Position numbers and translations under genes: made by a program | Shown here: positions 32,533-42,297 of the stretch, piece after piece | Numbering within the stretch: position 1 is the first letter of the stretch | How the letters are laid out: each line of letters begins with the position of its first letter | NCBI GenBank assembly: GCA_938010765.1 | Contig: CALLVX010000138.1 | Location: 1-42,426, forward strand | DNA from: an uncultured Flavobacteriaceae bacterium | GTDB lineage: Bacteria; Bacteroidota; Bacteroidia; Flavobacteriales; Flavobacteriaceae | DNA: 42,426 nucleotides | Direction of reading: 5' to 3' | The notes under the pieces: model-generated | Database searches by the model: none | What the model saw: only the letters and a program-made list of their open reading frames with translations | What the model was told of the DNA's origin: nothing

Positions 32533-33840
32533 ATGAGCAACGACCCTTCGCACAAGAAATTCAAGAAATGGCTCGATATACTGCAGCAAGAGAGCTGGCA
32601 ACTAGAGCTGATTATTTCTGGGTTTGCCATCTATGGGCTCTTTTTAATTATCGACCCCATCCGTATTGAAGTAATAGAAACCCAAATAAACGAGAATAGG
32701 TATGCCGAGGTTTTTTGGAAAGCGTTGTTTATTTCTTGGTTTATTTTGGCAACCAATCTTTTGGCTCATGTCGTGCTGAGGGGGCTTTGGATAGGGGCGA
32801 TTGGACTCCGCTATGTCTCTGGGGATATCGATTATGATGCCCTGAATTATACGCCCAAGTTTAAAGAGCATTTAAAGAAAAGGGTTGGTTCGTTCGATAA
32901 TTATGTGGCCAAATTAGAAAAGTATTGCAGCGTTATTTTTGCGATTACTTTTTTATTGGTGTTTTATTTATTGGGAACAGCTATTATAATTTTTATAATC
33001 AACGCCATAGGTAGTTGGATGGATGAGCCGGATATGGGAAATTATCGGGATTGGATAGGGGTGCCGCTGATCCTGTTCCTTGTGGCGGGTTCAATACTTA
33101 CGTTTATTGATTTTATATCACAAGGATGGCTAAAGAAACGAAAGTGGACTGCACGTATCTACTATCCCTTTTATTGGGTCTTTAAGTACTTGACATTGTC
33201 ATTTTTGTACCGCCCAATGGTGTATAATTTTCTGGATACCCGTTTCGGGAAACGCTTAAGTTGGGTAATTGTACCGTTGTATATAGGTATAGCAATTCTT
33301 GCAGGAGTGCGTTTTAGTACCTCTAATTATATAGATAATACATTAAGCTCCTCCGAAAAAGTTGCAGACGCTAATACCTATGAGGAGTATCTGATAGCGC
33401 CTACAGATTATATTAAGCTAGCGTCGATTCCCTCAAAAGTAATCTCAGATAATTATCTACCACTTTTTATTGTCTATGGCAGTACGGTGGAGGATGATGT
33501 ATTCTACTTTAATGAAAAGCTAAAACCTGAGGATGATAAGAGAGGATTGTACAGTCCCTTTTCCTCGGGAACCGTTGGATGGAAAAAGAAAAACGAATTA
33601 TTGGAAGAGTATATAGCAACCTTAGAGGAAATGTATCGGTTGAAAATAGACACCACCCTATACACTTCTGATTTTGTTTTAACAAAGAACTTACGGGATC
33701 AAAAAGGCTATGAAACCGTTTTAGATTTGCAAAACCTACCTAGGGGTAAGCATTTGGTAGAGGTGAGTCGAAAAGATCAGATTCGCGATAGTGTCTACTA
33801 TCGAACAATTATCAAGATTCCTTTTTGGTATTATCCCTAA
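32533..33840 (+). CDS. Conserved multi-pass membrane protein, unknown function
   Basis: 435 residues with six likely membrane helices: LELIISGFAIYGLFLII, WKALFISWFILATNLLAHVVL, CSVIFAITFLLVFYLLGTAIIIFII, VPLILFLVAGSILTFIDFI, a segment near WVFKYLTLSFLY, and LSWVIVPLYIGIAILAGV. A C-terminal soluble domain of about 140 residues follows (from STSNYIDN on). I do not recognise a named family; similar proteins seem to exist across Flavobacteria. It is divergent from thrS and stands alone, followed by a 680-base gap. Confidence 0.75.
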   Translation: MSNDPSHKKFKKWLDILQQESWQLELIISGFAIYGLFLIIDPIRIEVIETQINENRYAEVFWKALFISWFILATNLLAHVVLRGLWIGAIGLRYVSGDIDYDALNYTPKFKEHLKKRVGSFDNYVAKLEKYCSVIFAITFLLVFYLLGTAIIIFIINAIGSWMDEPDMGNYRDWIGVPLILFLVAGSILTFIDFISQGWLKKRKWTARIYYPFYWVFKYLTLSFLYRPMVYNFLDTRFGKRLSWVIVPLYIGIAILAGVRFSTSNYIDNTLSSSEKVADANTYEEYLIAPTDYIKLASIPSKVISDNYLPLFIVYGSTVEDDVFYFNEKLKPEDDKRGLYSPFSSGTVGWKKKNELLEEYIATLEEMYRLKIDTTLYTSDFVLTKNLRDQKGYETVLDLQNLPRGKHLVEVSRKDQIRDSVYYRTIIKIPFWYYP

Positions 33841-34521
33841 TCGGAAAGCCCGTTGGGCCAGGCATGGTCAGCAGGGTCCACTGAGTTGATGAAAAGGATG
33901 GTGATACGGTATGGTATCTATCTCCCTTTCCCATGCTGTGGGTAGGTGTCCATTTCTGACGTTCTAGCCCTTTTTTATGACCAAATCTTGTTTTTTCGGG
34001 CCCGACCCTAATTCTTATCCTAAAGCATTGGTAACAAACGAGGCTATGCCTCTCAAAAAAAACCTTGCCCGGTCATAACCTGTCCGAACCATACGTGAGT
34101 CATCCAGAACTCGAATAGGATGGGAAGGCTAAAATATCCGTTCCAAAATGGCAATGCAAAACGGATTTAAAGAAATAAATTAGAACAAAAAACGGGAGTC
34201 ACAACTTTATAGGGTATAGGATAAATCTTATTAAAAAAGTGCGTTTGAAATCCTCATATTTCAATCAAAAAAAACGGGAATAGATTACAAATGTCTGTTT
34301 TTCAGTTAAATATATACCTTTTATCAACCTTTTTTGGGTTGGCATTAACCTTTTGCTAACCTGCATTTTACAAAGAAAAACTTTAAAAACATTGAATTTT
34401 ACAAAACGAATTTTGAAGAAGACAGGGCGATCAACACTATTGTAGCAGCGGCATTAGATACATACTTTGCTATTTGTTCTTTTCCTGAGAAAAAGGTTTG
34501 CTAAAATTATAAACCCAAAAA
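33841..34521. other. Long intergenic region before the T9SS protein gene
   Basis: 681 bases with no supported gene on either strand. Short inverted or repeated words occur (ACCTTTT/AACCTTTT near 34310-34360), and the promoter of the next gene lies at its end. The length suggests a regulated promoter or a lost gene. Confidence 0.6.
34440..34469 (+). promoter_or_regulatory. Probable promoter of the T9SS protein/deaminase pair
   Basis: TTG at 34440-34442 and TACTTTG at 34463-34469 are separated by 20 bases, the Bacteroidota -33/-7 arrangement (the -7 has one base fewer than TAnnTTTG). The start codon follows 52 bases later. Confidence 0.45.
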
Positions 34522-37500
34522 ATGAAAACATTAGAAAAATTATCATCAGGCAAAACATGCTTTAGGTATAGGATGCCACTGCTATTATTGATGCTCTTAT
34601 TTATGGCATCCTCCGTGCTTGCGGTAGAAACAGTATACGTGGATTTAAACAGTCCAACAGACGGGCAAGGAAGCTCGGCCAACCCTTACAACAATGTGGG
34701 TTCTGCCGTATGGGTAACCAATGAACTCTACTCCGAAACCTCGGTGGTCATTTATGTAAGGGGTACCACCCAAGGCCCCATTTTCATGACCTTTAATGAA
34801 CGAAAGGATTCTACGACGATCAGCGTTCAGGCTTGGCCTGGCCATAGCTTTGTTATCAATAATAACAATGCTACCGAGGGTACGAATGTAGGAATTAGTA
34901 TAGTCCTTAATAAATTTGCTGAGTTTACCTTGAGCGGCGTTACCGTAACGGGAGGTTATTATGAAAATTATGGGATTTTAATAGATGTTAAAAACCGGAA
35001 TCAGCCTACAGTTGTCGTAGAAAATTGCAATTTCAGTAACATATCATGGACCACCAATGCGGCCATAGCAGACTCTCCACCCAACTATGATAGTTATTTG
35101 TACCCCCTTTACCTGATAGACGAGGCCACGCAAGGTTTTGGTCTGAATAATAATACTTTTACCAATGTTGCTGTGGGATATGGGCATTTAATAGGGCGCG
35201 CTAGTCGTGATGGCTCGGGTTTTTCAAATTCGTATATCTCTCTTGAAACTACGGGTTTTTATAACGGTAATACTGCTACGGGCACTATTCTTCCTTTCAG
35301 TGCGGCAACGGCCACCGAGTTTTATGTAGATGGCAGCGTAGCTGCGGGCGAATCGGGATTAGGCGGCAATGGCTCTAAATCCAATCCATGGAAATACCTC
35401 ACCTCGGGAAACTTTGGTGCTATTTTTAAAGATTGGTCTACCGATCCTGCGACCCCAATAGAGAAAGATGTTACCGTCTATTTTGAGGCAGGCACCCATA
35501 TGCTACAAAATGCTATTTATATGGAGGGGATAACTTCTGGGAGTTCCCTAACCCTAAAACCGGCCCCTGGCGCCGAAGGGCAAGTTATTTTAGATGGATC
35601 GGGCATAGCAGGCCAATGGGAAAGTATCATTGCCTGTAACAATTGCAACAATGTAACCATACAAGGCTTAAAATTAAAAAACCTCACCTGTGATCAGTCC
35701 TACGATATGGATACGCGCTTTGGAATTATATTTAATGGTTCCGGTAACAATATCAATATTTTAGATAATGAAGTTTCCGATATGCATTGGTCTAATAATG
35801 CGACCGATAAATTGAATCCAAAACCTACCAACAACCTAGGGGCTATACAAGTAATCGGAACCCAATCTACTCCTATTACTAATGTGCTGATCAATGGCAA
35901 TAATGTACACGATATTACCCCGGGATGGACCGAAGCAATTACTGTAAATGGTAATGTCGATGGGTTTACCATCTCCAATAATACGGTAACCAATATTGCG
36001 AATATCGGTATTGTGGCAGCTGGTAACTACGCATGGGTGCCTGAACAAGCGGGCGCTACGGTAACAGCAGCAAACAATTATAGTAAAAATGGTACGATAT
36101 CGGGAAATTCGGCCACCTATTGTATATCACCTATTGCGATTTCCGCTGGTATCTATGTGGATGGTGCGCAAAATATAACGGTCACCAATAATACTTCCTC
36201 TTTTAATGGTACTGGGGTTTCCATAGGACATGAGCAACATGATGGCACTAGTGGTGGGCATACAGTAAGCGGGAATACCTTTATTTCTAATATTGATGCG
36301 GGTATGTATATAGGGAGCACCAATACGACCTCCATGGTTGAAAATGTAGAAATTTCAGGAAATATATGTACTAATAACTATAACGATGATGCCGGCATGC
36401 TTGCCAAAGCCAATGGAAGTTATGGTGGTGGAGAAAAATCTGGCGAAGTAAAAATATATCGAATAACAGATTTAAATTTTAGTGATAATACGGTGACATC
36501 ACAATCAGATGTTGTGATGGTTAAGGATTTTTATGGCCTTCATGTAGGCAACCATACCTATAACAATAATACGTATACAACCGCTAGTAATAATCCCAAT
36601 ACGGCACAGTTTATCTATGCGGATTCGGGCAATACCGCTTCTTGGACACCCCTTAGTTTCTGTCAGCATCAGGGCGAGGGCTTTGATGTGAATTCTACAT
36701 TGGGGTCAGGGGATTGCGATGCGAACCCTGTAGGTGGCATTTATAACACTTCCGAGATAACGATAACGGAACTTAGCCCTATGACTTCCCATGAAATCAT
36801 AGAACTATCCACAGAAAACTCGGAAGTTGAAATTGATGAGTATCATACATTGACCGAGCTACATCCCGATTTAACGAATAAGGGCTATTCCATAGTCCAT
36901 GCGTTAGATGATTATAAGGTGGAGTCTTCAACAGATGAGATTCATTTTTTGGCACCCGCGTCATATGGTACCGATGGTTTCCCTGCTACCCACCCGGTAC
37001 ATGGTTTTACGAATGTAGAAGTAGTGTTACAACGTGCGGCTAGTGTTTATGTATACGATGGCAATACGACCGAAGTACAGGTGTATGACCTTTATAAACG
37101 GGGTAATTTTACGGAAGTGGCTTTGGAAGTCCCTACTAAATCCCATGATTCCGGGGATACATTACATGATCACAATGATTTTATCATATTGTCCCATAGG
37201 GTAAGCAGCTATTTTTGGCAAACCGTAGACACTGTAAATGTCTATTTAGATGAGGCATTTGGTTTAACGGAGCATGCCATAAAATTGTACGAAGATGTTA
37301 GTCATCAATGGAGCTGTTCGGCGAGAGCACTTAAAAGAAAAGATCTTCTAATACTTTCAGAATGCCTTATGGATCAAAGTATTCAAAACTATTCTGTGCA
37401 AGTCGTACTAAAGGCGGGGAATAGATTTGTGCTGGAATTACCTTCGTGGGCGATAGATGATATAAAAGAATTACTACCATGGTATACTTTTGTTAAGAAA

Positions 37501-38676
37501 TTAAAAGACCCTATTGCTAACTGTGTAGGTAATTTTGTTGACGATAGTGGTAATGGTGGGCCCGATGGAGATACCGCATGTACTACTTCATATGTAAGGG
37601 AATTGGTCGTTATCGGTGTTATGGGCAGGAGCATGATGGAGGCAAATTTCATTGACCCGGATACAGAAGTGATTTTTGATTTGGATTTTTCCACTTACTT
37701 TCCGGCGGCGGCGGGCCTTTTAGCGGCCGGGATGGTGGTTCATGGTTTAACAAGTGGTGGTGGTACTACCGAAGGATGCAGTGCTGCCCTAGTGGAAAAT
37801 ACAGAAATCGCTTCTCCGGTATTCGTTGGTGGAGATGCAAACCCCGATGTTTATAAGTATCCCAATGATCCTGTTTCGGGGGAGCTAAAAGACATAATGA
37901 CCGCTCGCCCCTATGTTGTTTCAGTTTCTACTGCGGAGTCCTCTTATATTCTACCGTTATTATCATCCGTATCCAATGAAAATGCTACTACTAATATCGT
38001 ATGGGAAAATGATGAATCGAGCTCGCTTTGTAGAATGGTAGTAAAAGAGACAAATACCTCCAATGACAATAGTTCCCTTCCTATGATAATTGGAATTCAA
38101 TCCTATGATTTACAGACCTATTTGAATAGAGGGTGGAGTTTAGTCAAAAATAATGCCGAGCGAACGGTTTCGATTGAAAGTCCGCTTTCAGATGATACTA
38201 CGCTTCTTTTAATGGAGTATGTTACGGGAATAACCAATCCTTTTATAGAAGGCATTGGAGCAGGTGTTCATGTCTGGGGAACAGAAAACCTTAGGACCTA
38301 TGTAAATATGACCGATGTAACTTCAGATCCATGGACTATAAATTCAACGGGAAAACATGCAATCGGTACGGGCGATAGTGCAATATTCGAGAATAACAGC
38401 GCTACTATGCCGAACGATTTTAATATACATAGCGATTCGAACGCACGGTTATATCCCAATCCAGTAAAAGATAAGATAATTATTGAACTCGAAAATAATA
38501 AATCTGCACAAATAGAGATTTATAACCTTCAGGGGGTTAAAATAAAGGAATTGCCGTATGGGCAAGGGGACACCAATGGGGTGGAGGTGAATCTAAGTGC
38601 CTATCAAACGGGGCTTTATTTTGTTAGAATAGTAACCGATGGCAATACCTATGTTCAAAAAATACTAAAAGAATAA
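34522..38676 (+). CDS. Large T9SS-secreted surface protein with two beta-helix regions
   Basis: 1384 residues. A signal sequence (MPLLLLMLLFMASSVLA, after a short basic lead) exports it. Two right-handed beta-helix (DUF1565/PbH1) regions each begin with the same type of sentence: YVDLNSPTDGQGSSANPY near 38 and FYVDGSVAAGESGLGGNGS near 267, followed by many N-x-(V/I)-x-(V/I) turns up to about 730. Residues 740-1300 are unlike any family I know and contain several cysteines. The last 76 residues are a type A T9SS sorting domain (RLYPNPVKDKIIIELENN ... GLYFVRIVTDGNTYVQKILK), so it is secreted through the outer membrane and anchored or released. Such helices often bind or cut polysaccharides or act as adhesins. 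It is followed by the secreted deaminase-like gene after 46 bases. Confidence 0.85.
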   Translation: MKTLEKLSSGKTCFRYRMPLLLLMLLFMASSVLAVETVYVDLNSPTDGQGSSANPYNNVGSAVWVTNELYSETSVVIYVRGTTQGPIFMTFNERKDSTTISVQAWPGHSFVINNNNATEGTNVGISIVLNKFAEFTLSGVTVTGGYYENYGILIDVKNRNQPTVVVENCNFSNISWTTNAAIADSPPNYDSYLYPLYLIDEATQGFGLNNNTFTNVAVGYGHLIGRASRDGSGFSNSYISLETTGFYNGNTATGTILPFSAATATEFYVDGSVAAGESGLGGNGSKSNPWKYLTSGNFGAIFKDWSTDPATPIEKDVTVYFEAGTHMLQNAIYMEGITSGSSLTLKPAPGAEGQVILDGSGIAGQWESIIACNNCNNVTIQGLKLKNLTCDQSYDMDTRFGIIFNGSGNNINILDNEVSDMHWSNNATDKLNPKPTNNLGAIQVIGTQSTPITNVLINGNNVHDITPGWTEAITVNGNVDGFTISNNTVTNIANIGIVAAGNYAWVPEQAGATVTAANNYSKNGTISGNSATYCISPIAISAGIYVDGAQNITVTNNTSSFNGTGVSIGHEQHDGTSGGHTVSGNTFISNIDAGMYIGSTNTTSMVENVEISGNICTNNYNDDAGMLAKANGSYGGGEKSGEVKIYRITDLNFSDNTVTSQSDVVMVKDFYGLHVGNHTYNNNTYTTASNNPNTAQFIYADSGNTASWTPLSFCQHQGEGFDVNSTLGSGDCDANPVGGIYNTSEITITELSPMTSHEIIELSTENSEVEIDEYHTLTELHPDLTNKGYSIVHALDDYKVESSTDEIHFLAPASYGTDGFPATHPVHGFTNVEVVLQRAASVYVYDGNTTEVQVYDLYKRGNFTEVALEVPTKSHDSGDTLHDHNDFIILSHRVSSYFWQTVDTVNVYLDEAFGLTEHAIKLYEDVSHQWSCSARALKRKDLLILSECLMDQSIQNYSVQVVLKAGNRFVLELPSWAIDDIKELLPWYTFVKKLKDPIANCVGNFVDDSGNGGPDGDTACTTSYVRELVVIGVMGRSMMEANFIDPDTEVIFDLDFSTYFPAAAGLLAAGMVVHGLTSGGGTTEGCSAALVENTEIASPVFVGGDANPDVYKYPNDPVSGELKDIMTARPYVVSVSTAESSYILPLLSSVSNENATTNIVWENDESSSLCRMVVKETNTSNDNSSLPMIIGIQSYDLQTYLNRGWSLVKNNAERTVSIESPLSDDTTLLLMEYVTGITNPFIEGIGAGVHVWGTENLRTYVNMTDVTSDPWTINSTGKHAIGTGDSAIFENNSATMPNDFNIHSDSNARLYPNPVKDKIIIELENNKSAQIEIYNLQGVKIKELPYGQGDTNGVEVNLSAYQTGLYFVRIVTDGNTYVQKILKE

Positions 38677-38722
38677 GAAACGAACCTAATACCAGTTAGT
38701 TTTTAACATAAACAATCGTATC

Positions 38723-39598
38723 ATGAAAAACTTCATACAGCATATATGCAAAAAGAATAGAACTTTTATAGTACTATTTTTATTAGCAGTTTCGGTCAAT
38801 GGCCAATTGCAGTTCGCTAATTTGGAAGAACAGCGGTTAAATCTGGAAGGGGCTATGAAATCGTACTTCTTAAACTTTGACAATCAAAGTTTTACCATAG
38901 CTGCGATGCAAATCCCTAACTCCAACGTTTTTTTAATAGCCTCCAGTAGCCCCAATATCGATGCCAATCAACTCTATCCTTCCATGGTAAAAGAGGTGTT
39001 GACCACTTTTGGTTTTCAAGACCCATGGAATCGTACAGGTGATTCGAACGAACCTATGGAAATCATATTTGTGACCGCTTCCTCTCAGTCGACGGTAGGG
39101 TTTGTTGATTATATAGGAGCGGAGCCAGGGGTTTCTGAAGGGTTTAATATTATAAAGCTACCTTCAAGAGCGGGCGTTCATCTGCACGCAGAGATGGCTA
39201 TAATATCGGCTTTGGAGGTGTATTACAATGACATAGGTGCGAACGTAAATAATACGTTGATCGAAAGGAGGCCTAATTTTGTAATACAATCTTCAAGAGA
39301 ATTTTGTCCACGTTGTTACGGGTATTTGCTTGCGAATACCTTTCATGTGCCTGCGTTAAATTTGATAAATGTTCAAGGGGATGATTTTGCCTCGACTATA
39401 AGTTGGTCTCCGCCCAATTATAATATTGGTGGTTTAGGTCAAGATCTCCAAGGATATTGGCCTGCAATAATGAGAGCATGGACCAATACTTATGTGGGCA
39501 ATTTTGGCGCTTTTCTCACAGGTAATAATACACTATTGCACACGATTAATAATGTTACTCCGCTACCTATAAATCGGGGTGCTACTCAGTTGTATTAG
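38723..39598 (+). CDS. Secreted deaminase-fold protein (HAE ... CxxC)
   Basis: 291 residues. A Sec signal peptide ends near SVNGQ (about 27). The C-terminal half has the zinc-site pattern of the cytidine/nucleotide deaminase superfamily: VHLHAEMAIISAL with H155-A-E157 (metal ligand and catalytic glutamate), then, 38 residues on, SREFCPRCYGYLL with C195 and C198 (the other metal ligands). A predicted beta strand (NFVIQS) precedes the CxxC as in the fold. This is like the toxin-type deaminases of bacterial conflict systems, but usual PCxxC proline is F here. There is no T9SS sorting domain, so it may stop in the periplasm or leave with the upstream protein. The two genes probably form an operon. 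The deaminase call is motif based. Confidence 0.6.
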   Translation: MKNFIQHICKKNRTFIVLFLLAVSVNGQLQFANLEEQRLNLEGAMKSYFLNFDNQSFTIAAMQIPNSNVFLIASSSPNIDANQLYPSMVKEVLTTFGFQDPWNRTGDSNEPMEIIFVTASSQSTVGFVDYIGAEPGVSEGFNIIKLPSRAGVHLHAEMAIISALEVYYNDIGANVNNTLIERRPNFVIQSSREFCPRCYGYLLANTFHVPALNLINVQGDDFASTISWSPPNYNIGGLGQDLQGYWPAIMRAWTNTYVGNFGAFLTGNNTLLHTINNVTPLPINRGATQLY

Positions 39599-39628
39599 TA
39601 GGATAGGTGTAGGTTTCTCAATAACACA

Positions 39629-41377
39629 CTACCTCACGGGTATCAAAACAGAAGCGTTCCCTGTCGAATAGATTTGGTCCAAATAGGCTTTAAACGATAG
39701 GTCCGCGGGAATACCCATTTTCTTTTTTAGCCTGCTTCTTGTTACTTTGACCGTATTTGGGGTTACATTGAGCATAGAGGCGGTTTCTTTGAGGGATAAA
39801 TTCAATTTGGTAAGCAAACAGTATCTGATTTCGGTATTGGAAAGTTCTGGATGCTTATATTTAAGTTCAATCGTCAAGCTAGGATATTGGGATTCAATTC
39901 TATCGGTCACCAATGATATATCCGATGAGGATGCGAGCAGGTTTTTAACCGTTTTATTAACTTGCCTTAGCGCAGGGTTCGTATCCTTTACGGCTTCTAA
40001 GGAAGTCTTTATGGTATTGAGCAAGGCTACTTTTTGAGAAATGGCAATCGCCGACGCATCCAATTCATTATCCCGTAATCGAATCTGCTCTTCCAGTAAT
40101 TGTTTTTCGCTAGATTTCAGGTCAGAAATTATTTGTTTATTCTTCTTGTATTTGTATATAAGATAAATGCATACTAAACTGATCATTAGAATAAGCAACA
40201 ATCCAATAATCGCCATTTTTTGTTTCTCATTTCTTTCTACCATCCATTTGTTTTCAGCAACGAGTTCCTTGTTCTCATATTCCCGTTCGATCAACTGGCG
40301 CTGTTTATCTACGGTCTTGATATAATACTTGTTTTTTTCAAGAGCAACACTATCCAATAAGGCGACATACGCTTGGTAAGTGTCGATTTTTTTTTCCGGG
40401 ATATTCTGTTTCTGGTAGAGTTTAATAAAATTGGCGTATATTTCTTTTAAAGATTCAAAATGCGCATTTCCCTCCATTCCTTTGTTTAAATATTCTTCCG
40501 CTTTTTCATAATCCTTTAAACCTAAATAGTAACTCCCGATATTTCCATACCTAAGATTGGCATTTCGGTAATTCCCTAAACTATCCGATAAACTTTTGCC
40601 CTTAAGGGCATATTCCAACGCCTTGTTAAATTCCTTTTTTCCTGAATAATAAAGACCCAAATTGGTGTATAAGGAGGAGAGTACCGCTGTATTATCCATT
40701 TCATGGGCAATAGTAATCCCTTTAGTCAGGGAGAGTATAGCTTCATTGTAGTTTTCCTTCGCATTATAGCATAAAGACAATGTATTATACCCTCCAACTT
40801 TAATCATAGGATTTTTAACAGAGGAATCACCTAGGACTTCCCTCATCAAAACAATGCTTTTATCAAAATCCCTGAGTTTCATATAACAAGTTCCTAAATT
40901 CATTTTGCAGGAAATCGCCTTATTATTATTACCAGCGGCCAGAAACAATTCGTAAGCCTTATTAAAATAATCGATAGCCATGTTCATAAGGCCTAGATCT
41001 GTCATTAAAATGCCTTTATCTCGGTATACATCTTCAATAGTTTTATAAGTCATTTTATAGGTGTGATATAGATATTCCGTAGTATTAAAATAATACAGGG
41101 AGCTATCCTTTTCGGCTTTTACAAAATGGTATAATCCTAATTTATGTGAAACATCGTATTGTGCCGAAAAGTCCTGAAGCGTTTTGGAACGTTTCAAAAG
41201 TTGGAGCAGCAATACTGGGTTTTCTCCCTTGAAACCTGTTGTGTCAATAGTGCTTTTTAACTGTTCTTTAGTAAGAGAGGAAATATCTAATTGTTGGCTA
41301 TGCAATGTAATAGTATACAATAAAGTCAACACAAGACACACTTGCATTACTGAACGTTGAGTGGGTATTAAAATCAT
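39629..41377 (-). CDS. TPR/LuxR-type membrane-anchored transcriptional regulator
   Basis: 582 residues. A signal or anchor at the N terminus (MQVCLVLTLLYTITLHSQQ, if started at the second ATG at 41347) is followed by a periplasmic array of tetratricopeptide repeats (such as AISCKMNLGTCYMKLRDFDKSI and ALEYALKGKSLSDSLGNYRNA) up to about 330. Then come one membrane helix (MAIIGLLLILMISLVCIYLIYKY), a coiled coil and a C-terminal LuxR/GerE-like helix-turn-helix (LSNTEIRYCLLTKLNLSLKE, TASMLNVTPNTVKVTRSRLKKKM). This layout is common in Bacteroidota and would carry an outside signal to DNA. It is convergent with the deaminase gene (30-base gap), so it may regulate the neighbouring pair, but this is guesswork. 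Confidence 0.85.
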   Translation of the reverse strand: MILIPTQRSVMQVCLVLTLLYTITLHSQQLDISSLTKEQLKSTIDTTGFKGENPVLLLQLLKRSKTLQDFSAQYDVSHKLGLYHFVKAEKDSSLYYFNTTEYLYHTYKMTYKTIEDVYRDKGILMTDLGLMNMAIDYFNKAYELFLAAGNNNKAISCKMNLGTCYMKLRDFDKSIVLMREVLGDSSVKNPMIKVGGYNTLSLCYNAKENYNEAILSLTKGITIAHEMDNTAVLSSLYTNLGLYYSGKKEFNKALEYALKGKSLSDSLGNYRNANLRYGNIGSYYLGLKDYEKAEEYLNKGMEGNAHFESLKEIYANFIKLYQKQNIPEKKIDTYQAYVALLDSVALEKNKYYIKTVDKQRQLIEREYENKELVAENKWMVERNEKQKMAIIGLLLILMISLVCIYLIYKYKKNKQIISDLKSSEKQLLEEQIRLRDNELDASAIAISQKVALLNTIKTSLEAVKDTNPALRQVNKTVKNLLASSSDISLVTDRIESQYPSLTIELKYKHPELSNTEIRYCLLTKLNLSLKETASMLNVTPNTVKVTRSRLKKKMGIPADLSFKAYLDQIYSTGNASVLIPVR

Positions 41378-42297
41378 TGAACTGAGGCTTGAATATGTTG
41401 TAAAAGAAGTAAGGGGGACATTTATATAAAAATCAAAGTAAGTAATTTTTAGACTATTTCATAATTTCAAATGGTATTATATGTGATATCGCCTACATAT
41501 TTAATGTTACTCACCTACAAAAAAATGAGCAGTAAACTTCGTTTTTAAAAAGTATATGACTAATCAATGTTTTTGACGCTGGCAATAATTAAGTGATAGG
41601 AACTAGAGTCTTTAATACCTTCATTTTATTGTTGATTGAATTAGATATTTAGCAAAGTTTTGCGCTGTTTCTTCGGTTTTGGACTGTCCCGATATTTTCT
41701 GTTTCACTTTTGTTTTTCGAATGGCCCTTTCGGACCTGATGTTGTTTGAGAGGGCGGCTTCTATCAGGAGGTGAGTACATATATTTTAAAAGGTTCAAGA
41801 CAGGGGGTATGGCAGAAAATCTGCTTATACGCGAAATTATTAGCTATGAACTGTAATGGTATAGATTGGTAGTAGGACAACATCAAAGAGCCAGTTGAAG
41901 AATTGTAAGTTGATATACAACGAATCTACAAGAAGCATGTTAAATAAGTTAGTAAAGGTCGGTAGTTAAGTGTATATTAAGTTGTTCTTGGGGCGAATGT
42001 ATTTTAACTGGTAGTATTTAAAAAACCTTTTGAGCAGGCGGGGCATTTGATTGTGATTGTTTAAAGCCACTTCGAGGCGTTTGTTGAAATCTAGTTGTTT
42101 TCTTTTGCGTAGCCTTGGGTTGGGGTGATGTTTTTTTGTGTTTTTTCTTTGGTCGAATAAATAATTTGGGTTATTTTTAATGCCCTTTTGAAAAATAATA
42201 TGCTTGCTAATATGCTTGCTTTTAGCATGTTGAAATAAGGGTGTCAAAATATTTTAAAAAAGATTTGAAATTTTATTTTTTATTTAAAAAACCCTCT
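41378..42297. other. Gene-poor region with an IS66 scrap and short repeats
   Basis: 920 bases upstream of the rRNA-type leader. Besides the IS66 scrap, a broken forward frame (NIKEPVEEL, stop, VDIQRIYKKHVK near 41880-41946) is probably debris. At 42200-42230 the word AATATGCTTGCT is repeated in tandem. A 93-residue minus-strand frame at 41966-42247 is not convincing. Confidence 0.5.
41621..41764 (-). pseudogene. IS66-family transposase, C-terminal scrap
   Basis: On the minus strand one frame reads AALSNNIRSERAIRKTKVKQKISG, then TEETAQNFAKYLIQSTIK and a stop at 41621-41623. This is the end of an IS66 transposase (N-N-x-S-E-R-A-I-R ... K-V-K-Q-K-I-S-G). The rest is absent. Confidence 0.65.

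Noticed and set aside
41966-42247. 93-residue minus-strand frame, rich in Lys, Asn and His
   Set aside because: No signal, no recognisable motif, AT-driven composition, and it sits in debris before the rRNA-type leader.
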